A stretch of 64,000 nucleotides of DNA from an uncultured Oscillospiraceae bacterium (GCA_934513685.1 CAKSWY010000009.1:17847-81846), one strand, 5' to 3'. Shown: positions 22,797 through 31,924, counted from the stretch's first letter. Made by a program: numbers and translations. Notes: generated by a model not told the origin, from the sequence alone.

Positions 22797-23630
22797 TCAG
22801 GGCGCTGCCTTCTCCCCTGCCCCTCTCATGGCAAGGGCCGCGCTGGCGGGAATGCGCACTCGATATTCAATAAAGCCGTCCCCGTCCGTGCGGGTGGTCT
22901 CGGCGGGCACCCCGGCGTCCACCATCAGGCGCACCGCCCGGTCAATGGTGTTCACAAACACCCGCACGTCCCGCACCATAATGCGGCGGCGCGGGCGGCG
23001 CTTTTTGGGGGGCGCAGCCAGCAGCCCGGCCACCAGCTCGTCCGCCTGCCGGGCATTCAGCCCCTTTGCCGCCATCTGCTCCAGCGCCGGGGTACGGGCC
23101 GCCTCCGGCAGGCGCAGCACGGCCCGGGCGTGGCGCTCCGTCAGGCCGTTTGCCACCACAAACTTCTGCTGCCCCTCGGTAAGGGCCAGCAGTCGCAGTT
23201 TGTTGGCCAGGGTGGGCTGAGCCATGCCCAGGCGGCGGGCGGCCTCCTCCTGGGTGCAGTCCCACAGGGCGATCATCTCCCGGATGCCCCGCGCCTGCTC
23301 AAAGGGGTCCAGGGGCTGGCGCTGCAAATTTTCCACCAGACCCAGCGCCGCCGCCCCCTGCTCGTCCGCCTCACAGAGCAGCGCCGGGATCACCGCCAGG
23401 TTGGCCATGCGGCAGGCACGAAGCCGCCGCTCCCCCGCCACCAGCTGGTAGCGATGTTTCGCCAGCCGCTGCACCGTCACCGGCTGAAGCAGCCCATGCT
23501 CCAGAATGGACACGGCCAGCCGGGCCAGCTCTTTTTCATCAAAGGTGCGCCGCGCCTGATGGGGCGACGGTTCGATTTGCTCCACCGGAAGAAGATACAC
23601 CTTCCCGGCCGTCTTGGGGCGTTCCAGCAT
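22797..23630 (-). CDS. noc: ParB paralogue, nucleoid occlusion protein Noc
   Basis: A 277-residue ParB-family protein. Position between rsmG and parA identifies it as Noc, which in B. subtilis blocks division over the nucleoid. It has GERRLRACRMANLAVIP (CTP fold), ENLQRQPLDPFEQARGI and a helix-turn-helix around QEEAARRLGMAQPTLANKLR. The start ATG 23630 follows AAAAGGAGGGAACCATC. The protein begins MLERPKTAGKVYLLPVEQI, so the amphipathic membrane-targeting helix at the start of B. subtilis Noc is missing. The C-terminal domain is basic (PKKRRPRRRIMVRD). The open frame upstream is not supported by a ribosome site. Confidence 0.88.
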   Translation of the reverse strand: MLERPKTAGKVYLLPVEQIEPSPHQARRTFDEKELARLAVSILEHGLLQPVTVQRLAKHRYQLVAGERRLRACRMANLAVIPALLCEADEQGAAALGLVENLQRQPLDPFEQARGIREMIALWDCTQEEAARRLGMAQPTLANKLRLLALTEGQQKFVVANGLTERHARAVLRLPEAARTPALEQMAAKGLNARQADELVAGLLAAPPKKRRPRRRIMVRDVRVFVNTIDRAVRLMVDAGVPAETTRTDGDGFIEYRVRIPASAALAMRGAGEKAAP

Positions 23631-23999
23631 GATGGTTCCCTCCTTTTCGGGCTTTCCCCGCTCTTCTTGCTTCTTCTTGCTTCTTCCCGCTCTTCTGGCC
23701 CGTTGTTTCTGGCCCGTTGACTTTATATCATGCACGGATAGAATGCCTGAGCCGCGTTTCATCGAAGCCGCCTCAAACGTTCCGTTCTTCACGGCTGTTT
23801 CCCGATTTTCCCCTTCCCGGTGCATTTTAGGGGACTTCTCGTGCAAAACCTGCCCGCAGTTTCGTGTTTCGAGGCGGATTTTCCACCGGATTTTCCGGCG
23901 CATTCACTTTTCCACCGGTGCGGGTCTGCGTTTTGTGCAGAAGCCCACCGGTTAAACTCCACCTTAAAAAGCCGGACAAAAAGCCTACCAAAAAGCAAA

Positions 24000-24043
24000 C
24001 TGCCCGCGGTCTGCTTGCTTTAGTACAAGCATACCACGGGCAG
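24000..24043 (-). terminator. Terminator after rsmG
   Basis: CTGCCCG..GGTCTGCTTG pairs with CAAGCATACC.CGGGCAG. On the minus strand it is followed by a T-rich tract. It separates the rsmG operon from noc. Confidence 0.65.
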
Positions 24044-24090
24044 GGAATATTTACCAGAATTTTCCATCGTCGGATTCTGCGCCCAACCGA

Positions 24091-24798
24091 TTATTTCAGC
24101 GGGCTTTTGGCAATTTTACCGCCGTTTCTCGGGTAAGCGGCGGGGGTGGCCGAAATTTTTTCGCAGATCACCAGCGTGCGGGCGCTGCCGTCCGGCAGGG
24201 TGAAGTGCCGCACCTCGGCGGCCTTCCCGCCCAGGCGGGCAATGGCCCCCCTGGCGGCGGCCAGCTCGGCCTCGCCGTCCGGCCCCTTCATGGCGATCAT
24301 CCGGCCGCCCACCTTCACCAGCGGCAGGCAGTATTCGCACAGGGTGGGCAGCGCCGCCACGGCCCGGGCGCTGGCCAGATCGTACCGCTCCCGCCAGGTT
24401 TTGCGGGCGGCCTCTTCGGCCCGCTCTTTGGCGAACTCCACCCCGGTAAGCCCCAGCTGGGCGCAGGCAAACTTCAAAAACTCCACCCGCTTGCCCGTAG
24501 GCTCCATGAGGGTCAGGGCCAGCTCCGGGCGGTAGATCTTCGCCACAATGCCGGGGAAGCCCGCCCCGGTGCCCACGTCCACCAGGCTGCCCGTCACCTC
24601 GGGCTGGCTGGCAAACAGCAGGCTGTCCACCAGATGCCGGTCCTCAATGCCCGCCGGGTCGGTGATGGCGGTCAGGTTCACCTTTTCGTTGTACTCCACC
24701 AGAATGCGGGCGTATTCGTCCAGCAGGTCGGCCTGCCCGGGCGTGAGCGGAATGCCCAGCCCCTGGCATTTTTCAGTCAGTCTGGCCTTGTCGATCAT
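24091..24798 (-). CDS. rsmG: 16S rRNA (guanine(527)-N7)-methyltransferase
   Basis: A 235-residue S-adenosylmethionine methyltransferase (GidB) that modifies G527 of 16S rRNA. The SAM-binding motif is LVDVGTGAGFPGI at about residue 70, and NEKVNLTAITDP and RHLVDSL are family landmarks. Loss in other bacteria gives low-level streptomycin resistance. The ATG follows GGGAGGACTACC. It is the last gene of mnmE-mnmG-rsmG, 58 bases after mnmG. Confidence 0.96.
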   Translation of the reverse strand: MIDKARLTEKCQGLGIPLTPGQADLLDEYARILVEYNEKVNLTAITDPAGIEDRHLVDSLLFASQPEVTGSLVDVGTGAGFPGIVAKIYRPELALTLMEPTGKRVEFLKFACAQLGLTGVEFAKERAEEAARKTWRERYDLASARAVAALPTLCEYCLPLVKVGGRMIAMKGPDGEAELAAARGAIARLGGKAAEVRHFTLPDGSARTLVICEKISATPAAYPRNGGKIAKSPLK

Positions 24799-24856
24799 GG
24801 TAGTCCTCCCGGCGCACTGCGCCGAATTTTCATCGTTTTGTCGCGTCTAATTTTTA

Positions 24857-26728
24857 TCAGCGCCCCAGCTGCCGCAGCGCCAGGCTGAGCACCGCCTCGT
24901 CGGCGGGCGAAACGCCGGGAATGCGCCCCGCCTGCCCCAGGTTCCGGGGGCGGATGCGGGCCAGCTTCTCCCGCGCTTCCAGCGTCAGGCCCTGCAAAGA
25001 GGAATAGTCAAAGTCCTCAGGGATGGCCACGGTCTCCCGGCGCTGCACCTCCCGAATGGCCCGCTGCTGCCGGGCAATGTAGCCCGCATACTTGATCTCG
25101 GTTTCAATGCGCTGGGCCATCATGGGGGTAATCCCCTTGCCCCAGCCGATCACCTGGGCCACCAGCGCGTAGGTCACGCCCGGGCGGCGCAGCAGCTCGG
25201 CGGCGGGGCCGCCGGTGGCGCCCATTTCCACCCCGGCTGCCGCGCACAGGGGGGCCAGGTCGGCAGCCTTCACGGTGGTGTGTTCCAGCCGCTTCAGTTC
25301 GGCGGCCTTCACTTCCATATCCCGCTGGAACACCGCCCAGCGTTCGTCCGTCACCAGCCCGTACTCCCGGCCGATGGGGGTGAGGCGCTCGTCGGCGTTG
25401 TCCTGCCGCAGGGTCAGCCGGTACTCGCTCCGGCTGGTCATCATCCGGTAGGGGTCCATGACGCCCTTGGTCACCAGATCGTCCACCAGCGTGCCCAGAT
25501 AACTGGTGTGCCGGCCCAATACCAGCTGGGTTTTTCCCAGTGCGGCCCGGCCTGCATTCAGGCCCGCCAGCAGGCCCTGGGCGGCGGCCTCCTCATAGCC
25601 GGAGGTGCCGTTGAACTGCCCGGCCCCGTACAGGCCCTGCACCGCCTTGCACTCCAGCGTGGGGACCAGCGCGGTGGGGTCCACGCAGTCGTACTCAATG
25701 GCATAGGCGGGCCGCATGATCTCCAGCCGCTCGAATCCCACGATGGAGTGATACATGGCGTTCTGCACGTCCTCGGGCAGGCTGGAGCTGAGGCCCTGCA
25801 GATACATCTCCTCGGTGTCCTCGCCGCAGGGCTCCACAAACACCTGATGCCGGTCTTTATCGGCAAAGCGCATGACCTTATCCTCAATGCTGGGGCAGTA
25901 ACGGGGGCCGACGCCCTCGATCAGCCCACCGTACAGAGGGCTTCGGCCGATGTTCTCCCGGATGATCCGGTGGGTCCCGGGGTTGGTGTAGGCGATGTAG
26001 CACTCCACCTTGTTGTGCATGGGGGTGCGGGTCAAAAAGCTGAAGGGCTGCAGCTGGTCGTCCGGGTCGCCGGGCTGGCGCTGAAGCCGGTCAAAATCAA
26101 TGCTGCGCCGGTGCACCCGGGCAGGGGTGCCGGTCTTGAAGCGGCGCAGGGGCAGGCCCGCAGCCCGCAGGCACTCGGTGAGGGCCGTGGCCGCGTGCTG
26201 GCCGTCCGGCCCACCGTCGTAATGGGCGCTTCCCACAAAAATGCGGCCGCCCAGGCTGGTGCCAGTGGCGATCACCACGCATTTCGCCCCATAGTAGCCG
26301 TCCAGATTGGTGAACACGCCCCGCACCTTCCCGTCGGCAATGTCCACGCCGGTGATCTCCGCCTGATGAATGTACAGGTTCGGGGTCTGCTCCAGCAGGT
26401 GCTTCATCACCATGTGGTATCGCTTGCGGTCGGTCTGCACCCGCAGGCTGTGCACCGCCGGGCCTTTGCCCCGGTTCAGCATCCGGCTTTGCAGGTAGGT
26501 CTCGTCCGCCGCGCGGCCCATCAGGCCGCCCAGTGCGTCCAGCTCCCGCACCAGATGGCCCTTGGCGGTGCCGCCGATGGAGGGGTTGCAGGGCATATTG
26601 CCGATAAAATCCAGGCTGATGGTAAACACCGCGGTGCGCGCCCCCAGCATGGCGGCGGCGTGGGCGGCCTCAATGCCCGCGTGGCCCGCGCCCACCACAA
26701 TTACGTCATAGTCATCCAGATGGTTCAT
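24857..26728 (-). CDS. mnmG: tRNA U34 carboxymethylaminomethyl modification enzyme MnmG
   Basis: A 623-residue FAD enzyme (GidA) that, with MnmE, builds the carboxymethylaminomethyl group on wobble uridine 34. The dinucleotide-binding motif VVGAGHAGIEAAHAAA is at residues 11-26. CNPSIGGTAKGHLVREIDALGG and the conserved C-terminal domain follow. Length is normal for the family. It lies 84 bases after mnmE and is probably co-transcribed. Confidence 0.96.
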   Translation of the reverse strand: MNHLDDYDVIVVGAGHAGIEAAHAAAMLGARTAVFTISLDFIGNMPCNPSIGGTAKGHLVRELDALGGLMGRAADETYLQSRMLNRGKGPAVHSLRVQTDRKRYHMVMKHLLEQTPNLYIHQAEITGVDIADGKVRGVFTNLDGYYGAKCVVIATGTSLGGRIFVGSAHYDGGPDGQHAATALTECLRAAGLPLRRFKTGTPARVHRRSIDFDRLQRQPGDPDDQLQPFSFLTRTPMHNKVECYIAYTNPGTHRIIRENIGRSPLYGGLIEGVGPRYCPSIEDKVMRFADKDRHQVFVEPCGEDTEEMYLQGLSSSLPEDVQNAMYHSIVGFERLEIMRPAYAIEYDCVDPTALVPTLECKAVQGLYGAGQFNGTSGYEEAAAQGLLAGLNAGRAALGKTQLVLGRHTSYLGTLVDDLVTKGVMDPYRMMTSRSEYRLTLRQDNADERLTPIGREYGLVTDERWAVFQRDMEVKAAELKRLEHTTVKAADLAPLCAAAGVEMGATGGPAAELLRRPGVTYALVAQVIGWGKGITPMMAQRIETEIKYAGYIARQQRAIREVQRRETVAIPEDFDYSSLQGLTLEAREKLARIRPRNLGQAGRIPGVSPADEAVLSLALRQLGR

Positions 26729-26812
26729 GTTCCCGTCCTATCGCTTCGGGGTCCTATGCCCCGTGTTCTTTTCAAGCCGTTTTATGCCCGTTTTATGCCG
26801 TGCCCGTGGGTG

Positions 26813-28198
26813 TTACTTGCCCACACAGAAACGGCTGAACACCTGGTCGATCACCGCTTCGCCGGCGTCCTCGCCGGTCAGGCGGCACAGCGCCTCCAGC
26901 GCATCGTCCAGGCAGACGCCCACCGCGTCCAGGTCAAAGCCGTTGGCCCGGGCCTGCCTTGCCCCGGCCAGCGCGTCCCGCGCGGCCACGGCGGCGGCCA
27001 GCTGGCGCTGGCTGCACAGGGCCCCGGCGTTCGGGTCCAGCCCGGCGGTGCCCATGAGGGAGTCCACCGCCTGGGCCAGCGTGTCCCGGGCGGCCGGCTC
27101 GGTGGCCGAAAGCGTCACCACCCGGTCAAAGCAGCCCTCCAACAGGGTCTGGTCAAACACGCCGGGGTGGGCGGTCAGGTCCTCCTTGTTCAGCACCGCA
27201 ATGGCCCGGCGGCCCTTGCAGCGGGCGGCCAGTGCCCTGTCCTCTGCCGTAGCGGGGGCCGAGCCGTCGAACACCGCCAGAATCAGCCCGGCCTCCTCAA
27301 ATTTCTGGTTGCTTCGGCGGATGCCCTCGGCCTCCACTAGGTCGTCGGTTTCCCGCAGGCCCGCGGTGTCCCACAGGTTCAGGGGGGTCTGCCCCAGCAT
27401 CACGGCCTGCTCCACCAGGTCCCGCGTGGTGCCCGCCACGGGGGTCACGATGGCCCGCTCAAAGCCCGCCAGCAGGTTCAGCAGCGTGCTTTTGCCCACA
27501 TTGGGCCGGCCGATGATGGCGGTGTCCACTCCATGGCGCAGCACCGCCCCGGCCCCGTAGCCGTCGATCAGCTGCTGCAGCCGCTCCTCGGCACCGGCCA
27601 GGGCAGCGTCCAGCCGGGCAGGCTCCAGTTCCGGCACGTCCTCTTCGGGGAAGTCCACCCAGGCGGCCAGATGGCTGGCCAGCTCGGTCAGGTCGGCCTG
27701 AATGGCCCCGATGCGCCCGGCCAGCGCGCCGCCCAGCTGGGCCGCCGCCAGGGCCGCCCCCTGCCGCCCGGCCGCCCCGATGATCTCCATCACGGCCTCG
27801 GCCTGGGTCAGGCTCATGCGGCCATTTTCCAGCGCGCGGCGGGTAAACTCGCCCGGCCCGGCCGGGGCGGCCCCGGCCTTCAGGCAGGCCTGCACCAGCC
27901 CGTCCGCCATGGCCCGCCCGCCGTGGCAGGAAAGCTCCACCACGTCCTCGCCGGTGTAGCTGTGGGGGGCGCGGTAAAACAGGGCCACCACCTCGTCCAT
28001 GCGCTGGCCGTCCAGCAGATAATGGCCGAACAGGGCCGTGTAGCCCTTTGCCTCGGCCACCTTTTTGGCGGGGTTGGCGGGCTGGAACACCCGCTCGGCC
28101 ACCGGGTACGCCGCCGGGCCGGACAGGCGCACCACCGCAATGCCGCCCTCACCGGGCGGGGTGGCCAGCGCACAGATGGTTCGGTTCAAATCCAGCAT
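26813..28198 (-). CDS. mnmE: tRNA modification GTPase MnmE
   Basis: A 461-residue GTPase (TrmE), partner of MnmG. It has the N-terminal tetrahydrofolate-binding domain (ICALATPPGEGGIAVVRLSG), a helical domain and the inserted G domain with GRPNVGKS and DTAGLRETDD. The C-terminal FCVGK carries the catalytic Cys of the family (C-(I/L/V)-G-K). The ATG at 28198 follows GGGGGAAGCTGCT. The promoter is an extended -10 at 28270-28278. Confidence 0.96.
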   Translation of the reverse strand: MLDLNRTICALATPPGEGGIAVVRLSGPAAYPVAERVFQPANPAKKVAEAKGYTALFGHYLLDGQRMDEVVALFYRAPHSYTGEDVVELSCHGGRAMADGLVQACLKAGAAPAGPGEFTRRALENGRMSLTQAEAVMEIIGAAGRQGAALAAAQLGGALAGRIGAIQADLTELASHLAAWVDFPEEDVPELEPARLDAALAGAEERLQQLIDGYGAGAVLRHGVDTAIIGRPNVGKSTLLNLLAGFERAIVTPVAGTTRDLVEQAVMLGQTPLNLWDTAGLRETDDLVEAEGIRRSNQKFEEAGLILAVFDGSAPATAEDRALAARCKGRRAIAVLNKEDLTAHPGVFDQTLLEGCFDRVVTLSATEPAARDTLAQAVDSLMGTAGLDPNAGALCSQRQLAAAVAARDALAGARQARANGFDLDAVGVCLDDALEALCRLTGEDAGEAVIDQVFSRFCVGK

Positions 28199-28269
28199 AG
28201 CAGCTTCCCCCATTCTGCCGCCGCCCACCGGCGCGCGGCGCAAAAACCTCAAAATCCCAAATCAGATAC

Positions 28270-28278
28270 ATTGTAACA
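28270..28278 (-). promoter_or_regulatory. mnmE operon promoter (extended -10)
   Basis: On the minus strand TGTTACAAT, 72 bases before the mnmE start and after the upstream terminator. No good -35 is seen. Confidence 0.55.
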
Positions 28279-28322
28279 CAGGGCCGCCCAAAAGAAAAGC
28301 AGGCACCGCAGGGCTGCGCACG

Positions 28323-28371
28323 CAAAAAGCCGCCGCCCCTGGTTTGCACCAAAGGGGCGGCGGCTTTTTTC
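28323..28371. terminator. Terminator of the rnpA-yidD-yidC-jag operon
   Basis: AAAAAGCCGCCGCCCC pairs with GGGGCGGCGGCTTTTTT around a 14-base loop. It lies 45 bases after the jag stop. Confidence 0.92.
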
Positions 28372-28415
28372 ATAATGCAGACATTCGACCGTTCCGAACG
28401 CTTTCGGAAAGCTTC

Positions 28416-29504
28416 TTACAGCTCGATCTTGCCGAACAGCTCGAAATCGGCGGCGTCGTTGATGCGCTCAGTGCGCACCGGGGCCTGCGGCGCAGCCTCG
28501 GGGCTGCGGGGCCGGTCGGCGAATTCCCGGGCGGGCACGCTGGAGGGCCGGGGGCCGCGGCGGCTGCCGTCACGGCCGGGGCGGCCATCGCGGCGGGGCG
28601 GGCGGCCGCCCTTGCCGGCGGGCCGGCCACCCTTGCGGGGGGCGCGCTCCGGCTTGGCGTTGGGGCCGGTGGAGTAGATCACCACGCGGCGGTCACTGCC
28701 CTCGCCGCGGCTCTCGCTGCGCAGGCCTTCCATCTTGCCAATGGCGCTGTGGATCAGCCGGCGCTCGTAGGGGTTCATCGGCTCCATGGCGAAGGGGCGG
28801 CCGGTCTTGGCCACCTTGGCGCCGATGCGCCGGGCCAGGGCCTCCAGGTCGCTCTCCCGCTTGTTGCGGTAGCCGGCCACATCCAGCCCCAGCTTCAGGT
28901 AGTCGCCCTTCTGGCGGTTGGCCACCAGGCTGGCCAGGTAAGACAGGCTCTCCATGGTCTCGCCGCGGCGGCCGATGAGGGCGCCCACGTTCTCGCCTTC
29001 CACCTTCAGGATGGTGGCCTCGCCCTTCTGCACGGCAGCAAAGGTGACCTGGGTCACGCCCATGGCGGCGAACACCTCGGTCAGGTACGCCACCGCGGCA
29101 GACAGGCGCGGGTCGTTCTCAATGTCCAGCGGCACTTCGGTCTCTTCGTCGGCCTCGGCGGCTTCCTCGGCCGGGGCCTGCTCGGGGGCAGCGGCCTCCT
29201 CCTGCACGGGGGCAGCCGGTTCCGGCTGGGGGGCCGGGGCCTCCTCCACCGGTGCGGGGGCCGGGGCGGCCTCTTCCACAGCCGGGGCGACCTCCTGCAC
29301 AGGGGCGGTTTCGGGGGCGGCGGGGGTCTCTTCCTCCTCCACCATCACCTCCACCCGCGCGGGCACCGACTTAAACAGCTTGCGCACGGGCATTTCCAGC
29401 ACCTGATAGGTCACATTCAGGTCATCGCGGCTCACGCCCAGCTGGGTGCAGGCCGCTTCCACCGCTTCATCCACGGTTTTTCCGGTCATGACGATACGAC
29501 GCAT
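28416..29504 (-). CDS. jag: RNA-binding protein Jag/KhpB
   Basis: A 362-residue protein with a Jag-N domain (1-55, MTGKTVDEAVEAACTQLG), a long Ala/Pro/Glu linker (about 60-125), a KH domain with the GRRG loop (LIGRRGETMESL, about 180) and an R3H domain (NPYERRLIH, about 245). Jag/KhpB binds RNA with KhpA and acts on division and cell-wall genes in streptococci. The last 80 residues are an added Arg/Gly/Pro-rich tail (GGRPAGKGGRPPRRDGRP), absent from most homologues. It is next to yidC, as in most Firmicutes. Confidence 0.92.
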   Translation of the reverse strand: MRRIVMTGKTVDEAVEAACTQLGVSRDDLNVTYQVLEMPVRKLFKSVPARVEVMVEEEETPAAPETAPVQEVAPAVEEAAPAPAPVEEAPAPQPEPAAPVQEEAAAPEQAPAEEAAEADEETEVPLDIENDPRLSAAVAYLTEVFAAMGVTQVTFAAVQKGEATILKVEGENVGALIGRRGETMESLSYLASLVANRQKGDYLKLGLDVAGYRNKRESDLEALARRIGAKVAKTGRPFAMEPMNPYERRLIHSAIGKMEGLRSESRGEGSDRRVVIYSTGPNAKPERAPRKGGRPAGKGGRPPRRDGRPGRDGSRRGPRPSSVPAREFADRPRSPEAAPQAPVRTERINDAADFELFGKIEL

Positions 29505-29519
29505 AAGGTTTTACCTCCC

Positions 29520-30542
29520 TCAGGACAGCCGCTCAGTGCGCTCGTCCTTGTACTTTTCAGCATCCTGGGCACGGGCGGCTTCCAGCCGCAGGCGGGCCAG
29601 CTCCTGCTCGCTCACCTCTTTGGTGGTGGCCTTGCCGTCCTTATCCTTCACAGTTACCTGCTTCTTGCGCTTCTTTTCCTTGCGCTTGGCTTCCATCTCG
29701 GCCTTGTACTGTTCCTTCATCTTCTCGGGGTCGTAGATCTTCTTGGCGATGATGCTGCTCACAACGCCCAGCAGGTTGGAAACGGTGTAGTACAGCGAGA
29801 AGCCCACAGGCAGGGTGAAGCTGATCCACACGAACATCAGGCTCATCATCCAGGGCATATACTTCATGCTGCCGGTCATTTCCTGGCCGCTCATCTTCAT
29901 GGTGACCAGGTTCATCAGCAGCATGCTCAGCAGGCTGAGGATGGGCAGGATCAGCAGCGCGTTGAAGGCCAGCTGGGGGGTGGCGCACAGGTCAATGCCC
30001 AGGAAATCCATATGGAAGCCCTGAATGGCCGTGATCTGGTCGGTGGTCAGGCTGGTGAACCGGGCGGCGGCATCGCTGACGCTCATGCCCTTGATGGTCT
30101 GGATCAGCAGCACCTGGCCGCGGTAATCGCGGGCGGCCATGCCCAGCAGGGAAACCGCCTCACTCAGCGCATCGCTGCCGATCATCAGCACGTACTGCAG
30201 CGGCCGGTACACCAGTTCGATCACGCCGAACATGATCAGCAGGTTCAGAGCCATGGGGGCACAGCCGGCCGTGGGGCTGAAGCCGTACTCCTCCTGCAGC
30301 TTCATCATTTCTTCCTGGGCGCGTTCCTGATCCTTGGCATACTTCTTCTGGATCTCCTGGATCATGGGGTTGAACACGCTCATTTTCGCGGTGCTCTTCT
30401 GCTGGTGGATGGTCAGGGGCAGCAGGCACACCTTAACCAGCGCCGTGAAGAGGATGATGGCCACGCCGTAGTTCTGCACCGCGCCGTAGATGGCACGCAT
30501 GACATATCCCAGCGGCACCGCCAGAAAACCAATAATTCCCAT
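29520..30542 (-). CDS. yidC: Membrane protein insertase YidC
   Basis: A 340-residue insertase of the YidC/Oxa1 family. The start is taken at 30542 (MGIIGFLAVPLGYVMRAIY) because GGAAGGATTTGCA stands before it; an ATG at 30557 is possible. It has about five membrane segments. YGVAIILFTALVKVCLLPLTIHQQKS holds the family motif just before the cytoplasmic hairpin. The extended loop (residues 120-200) is larger than in B. subtilis SpoIIIJ. No lipobox is seen. The C-terminus is highly charged (KRKEKKRKKQ), which suits ribosome contact. It lies 15 bases from jag. Confidence 0.92.
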   Translation of the reverse strand: MGIIGFLAVPLGYVMRAIYGAVQNYGVAIILFTALVKVCLLPLTIHQQKSTAKMSVFNPMIQEIQKKYAKDQERAQEEMMKLQEEYGFSPTAGCAPMALNLLIMFGVIELVYRPLQYVLMIGSDALSEAVSLLGMAARDYRGQVLLIQTIKGMSVSDAAARFTSLTTDQITAIQGFHMDFLGIDLCATPQLAFNALLILPILSLLSMLLMNLVTMKMSGQEMTGSMKYMPWMMSLMFVWISFTLPVGFSLYYTVSNLLGVVSSIIAKKIYDPEKMKEQYKAEMEAKRKEKKRKKQVTVKDKDGKATTKEVSEQELARLRLEAARAQDAEKYKDERTERLS

Positions 30543-30668
30543 TGCAAATCCTTCCATTCTGCCCCGCCTGCGCCTGGGGCTTGTATTATAATCGTAGGAC
30601 TCTTCCAGCGCAGGCGGAAAAGTCACAAGGTGACAAAAGAATAAAAATAAGGAGGAGCGCGCCCCGCC

Positions 30669-30908
30669 TCAGTTGTGCCACTGGCCCTTGGGGGGCACCG
30701 GGTCAAACCCGTGCCCGCCCCAGGGGTTGCAGCGCAGAATGCGCCACAGCGCCAGCAGCCCGCCCTTCAGCACCCCATGCACCGTGATGGCCTCAATGGC
30801 GTACTGGCTGCAGGTGGGCAGAAAGCGGCAGTTGTGCCCCAAACAGGGCGAGATGAACTTCTGGTACAGGCGGATGGGCGCGCACACCAGGCGGCGAACC
30901 CACTTCAT
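30669..30908 (-). CDS. yidD: Membrane protein insertion efficiency factor YidD
   Basis: A 79-residue protein with the family signature IRLYQKFISPCLGHNCRFLPTCS and the NPWGGHGFDPVP end. It helps YidC-dependent insertion at the inner membrane. Its ATG overlaps the rnpA stop by four bases (ATGA), indicating coupling. Confidence 0.95.
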   Translation of the reverse strand: MKWVRRLVCAPIRLYQKFISPCLGHNCRFLPTCSQYAIEAITVHGVLKGGLLALWRILRCNPWGGHGFDPVPPKGQWHN

Positions 30909-31255
30909 GCCTTCGGTGCCTCACCGCCGGGCAGCCCGGCCTGGGCCAGCAGGCGCACCACAGTCTGCTCCAGTTTGGTGCTCTTCACCCGGGCGGTGGC
31001 GGCCCGCGCCACAAAAATCAGGTCGTACCCGCCCACATCGTAGGGCAGGTGGGCCGCAACGGCCGCCCGCATCACCCGGCGCGCCCGGTTGCGCTGCACC
31101 GCATGGCCCACCTTTTTGGTGGCGGTAAAGCCCACCCGGGTGCGGCCCAGCCGGTTTTTGCACACATACAGCACCAGCTTGGGCGCCACATAGCTTTTGC
31201 CCCGACGGTAAACCCGGGCGTATTCAATGTTGCGGCAGATGGGCCGATAGCGCAT
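30905..31255 (-). CDS. rnpA: Ribonuclease P protein component
   Basis: A 116-residue basic protein that pairs with the M1 RNA to cleave tRNA 5' leaders. The RNR motif is RNRARRVMRAA. The ATG at 31255 follows AAAGGAGGCCTTCATCC. The longer frame to 31339 covers the terminator hairpin and is not coding. It is preceded by an attenuator-like terminator that splits it from rpmH. Confidence 0.95.
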   Translation of the reverse strand: MRYRPICRNIEYARVYRRGKSYVAPKLVLYVCKNRLGRTRVGFTATKKVGHAVQRNRARRVMRAAVAAHLPYDVGGYDLIFVARAATARVKSTKLEQTVVRLLAQAGLPGGEAPKA

Positions 31256-31295
31256 GGATGAAGGCCTCCTTTGGCATGAAAAAGTGCGTATATTG

Positions 31296-31337
31296 AAAAA
31301 GAAGGCCACAGATACAGCGATCAGTGGCCTTTTTTTC
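31296..31337 (-). terminator. Terminator between rpmH and rnpA
   Basis: AAGGCCAC and GTGGCCTT with flanking A and T runs. On the minus strand it follows rpmH by about 20 bases, so rnpA is likely read at a lower level by readthrough. Confidence 0.85.
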
Positions 31338-31356
31338 AAAGAATTGAACTGCCGAC

Positions 31357-31491
31357 TCAGGCGGCCAGCTTAGCGCGGCCCTTGGCACGGCGGGCGTTGA
31401 TGACCTTGCGGCCATTCTTGGATGCCATGCGCTTCAAAAAGCCATGCACGCCGGAACGCTGACGCTTCTTGGGCTGATAGGTTCTCTTCAT
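31357..31491 (-). CDS. rpmH: 50S ribosomal protein L34
   Basis: A 44-residue protein, MKRTYQPKKRQRSGVHGFLK through RRAKGRAKLAA. It is the complete and highly conserved L34, missed by length cut-offs. It is the first gene leftward from the origin and has its own strong promoter at 31586-31615. Confidence 0.98.
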   Translation of the reverse strand: MKRTYQPKKRQRSGVHGFLKRMASKNGRKVINARRAKGRAKLAA

Positions 31492-31585
31492 CGCTCGATC
31501 CTCCATTGTACTACCCGCAGAACGCGGGCCAAATTTAACGTGCAGGCCGACAGGTAAACAGATACACAGAGCCTTGCAGATTAAA

Positions 31586-31615
31586 ATTATATCTCACACG
31601 GGGGCGCCATGTCAA
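31586..31615 (-). promoter_or_regulatory. rpmH promoter
   Basis: On the minus strand TTGACA, 18 bases, TATAAT. Both hexamers are perfect. Confidence 0.9.
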
Positions 31616-31895
31616 CACCTGCGGCGAAATTTTGCGAATTTTTTGTCCGCCGTGCGGCAGTTTCCGGGCAGTTTTGCCCGGTTCTCCTCGCCCCGGCTTC
31701 GGCCGGCGGGCGGTGCAGCTTGCCGCCCGGGCCGGCAGCGGGGCGGCAAAGGGGCGCCGGCCCCGCGCCCGGTGTGGAAAGTTTTAACCAAGCCTGTGCT
31801 TCGTCTGCAAGGCCCGTTTTGGCCGTTTTTAAGGGTGCTTTAATCAAAAATGTCTCCACGCCTATATAATACCTAATATATAGGCACACAGGCGG
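31616..31895. other. Intergenic space between the divergent rpmH and dnaA promoters
   Basis: No gene. It is part of the putative origin. It holds one inverse DnaA-box-like 9-mer (TGTGGAAAG, about 31770) and an AT-rich patch at 31850-31885 with TATATAATA and TAATATATAGG. The orientation of genes flips here. Confidence 0.55.
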
Positions 31896-31924
31896 TTGTA
31901 ACGCGGCCAAAAATGTGCTATACT
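31896..31924 (+). promoter_or_regulatory. dnaA promoter
   Basis: TTGTAA, 17 bases, TATACT with TGC before the -10 (extended -10). It starts a leader of about 315 GC-rich bases before the dnaA ATG. Confidence 0.75.

Noticed and set aside
21717..22830. Small proteins starting MFHVEHF
   Set aside because: These are translations of the parS palindrome, not genes.
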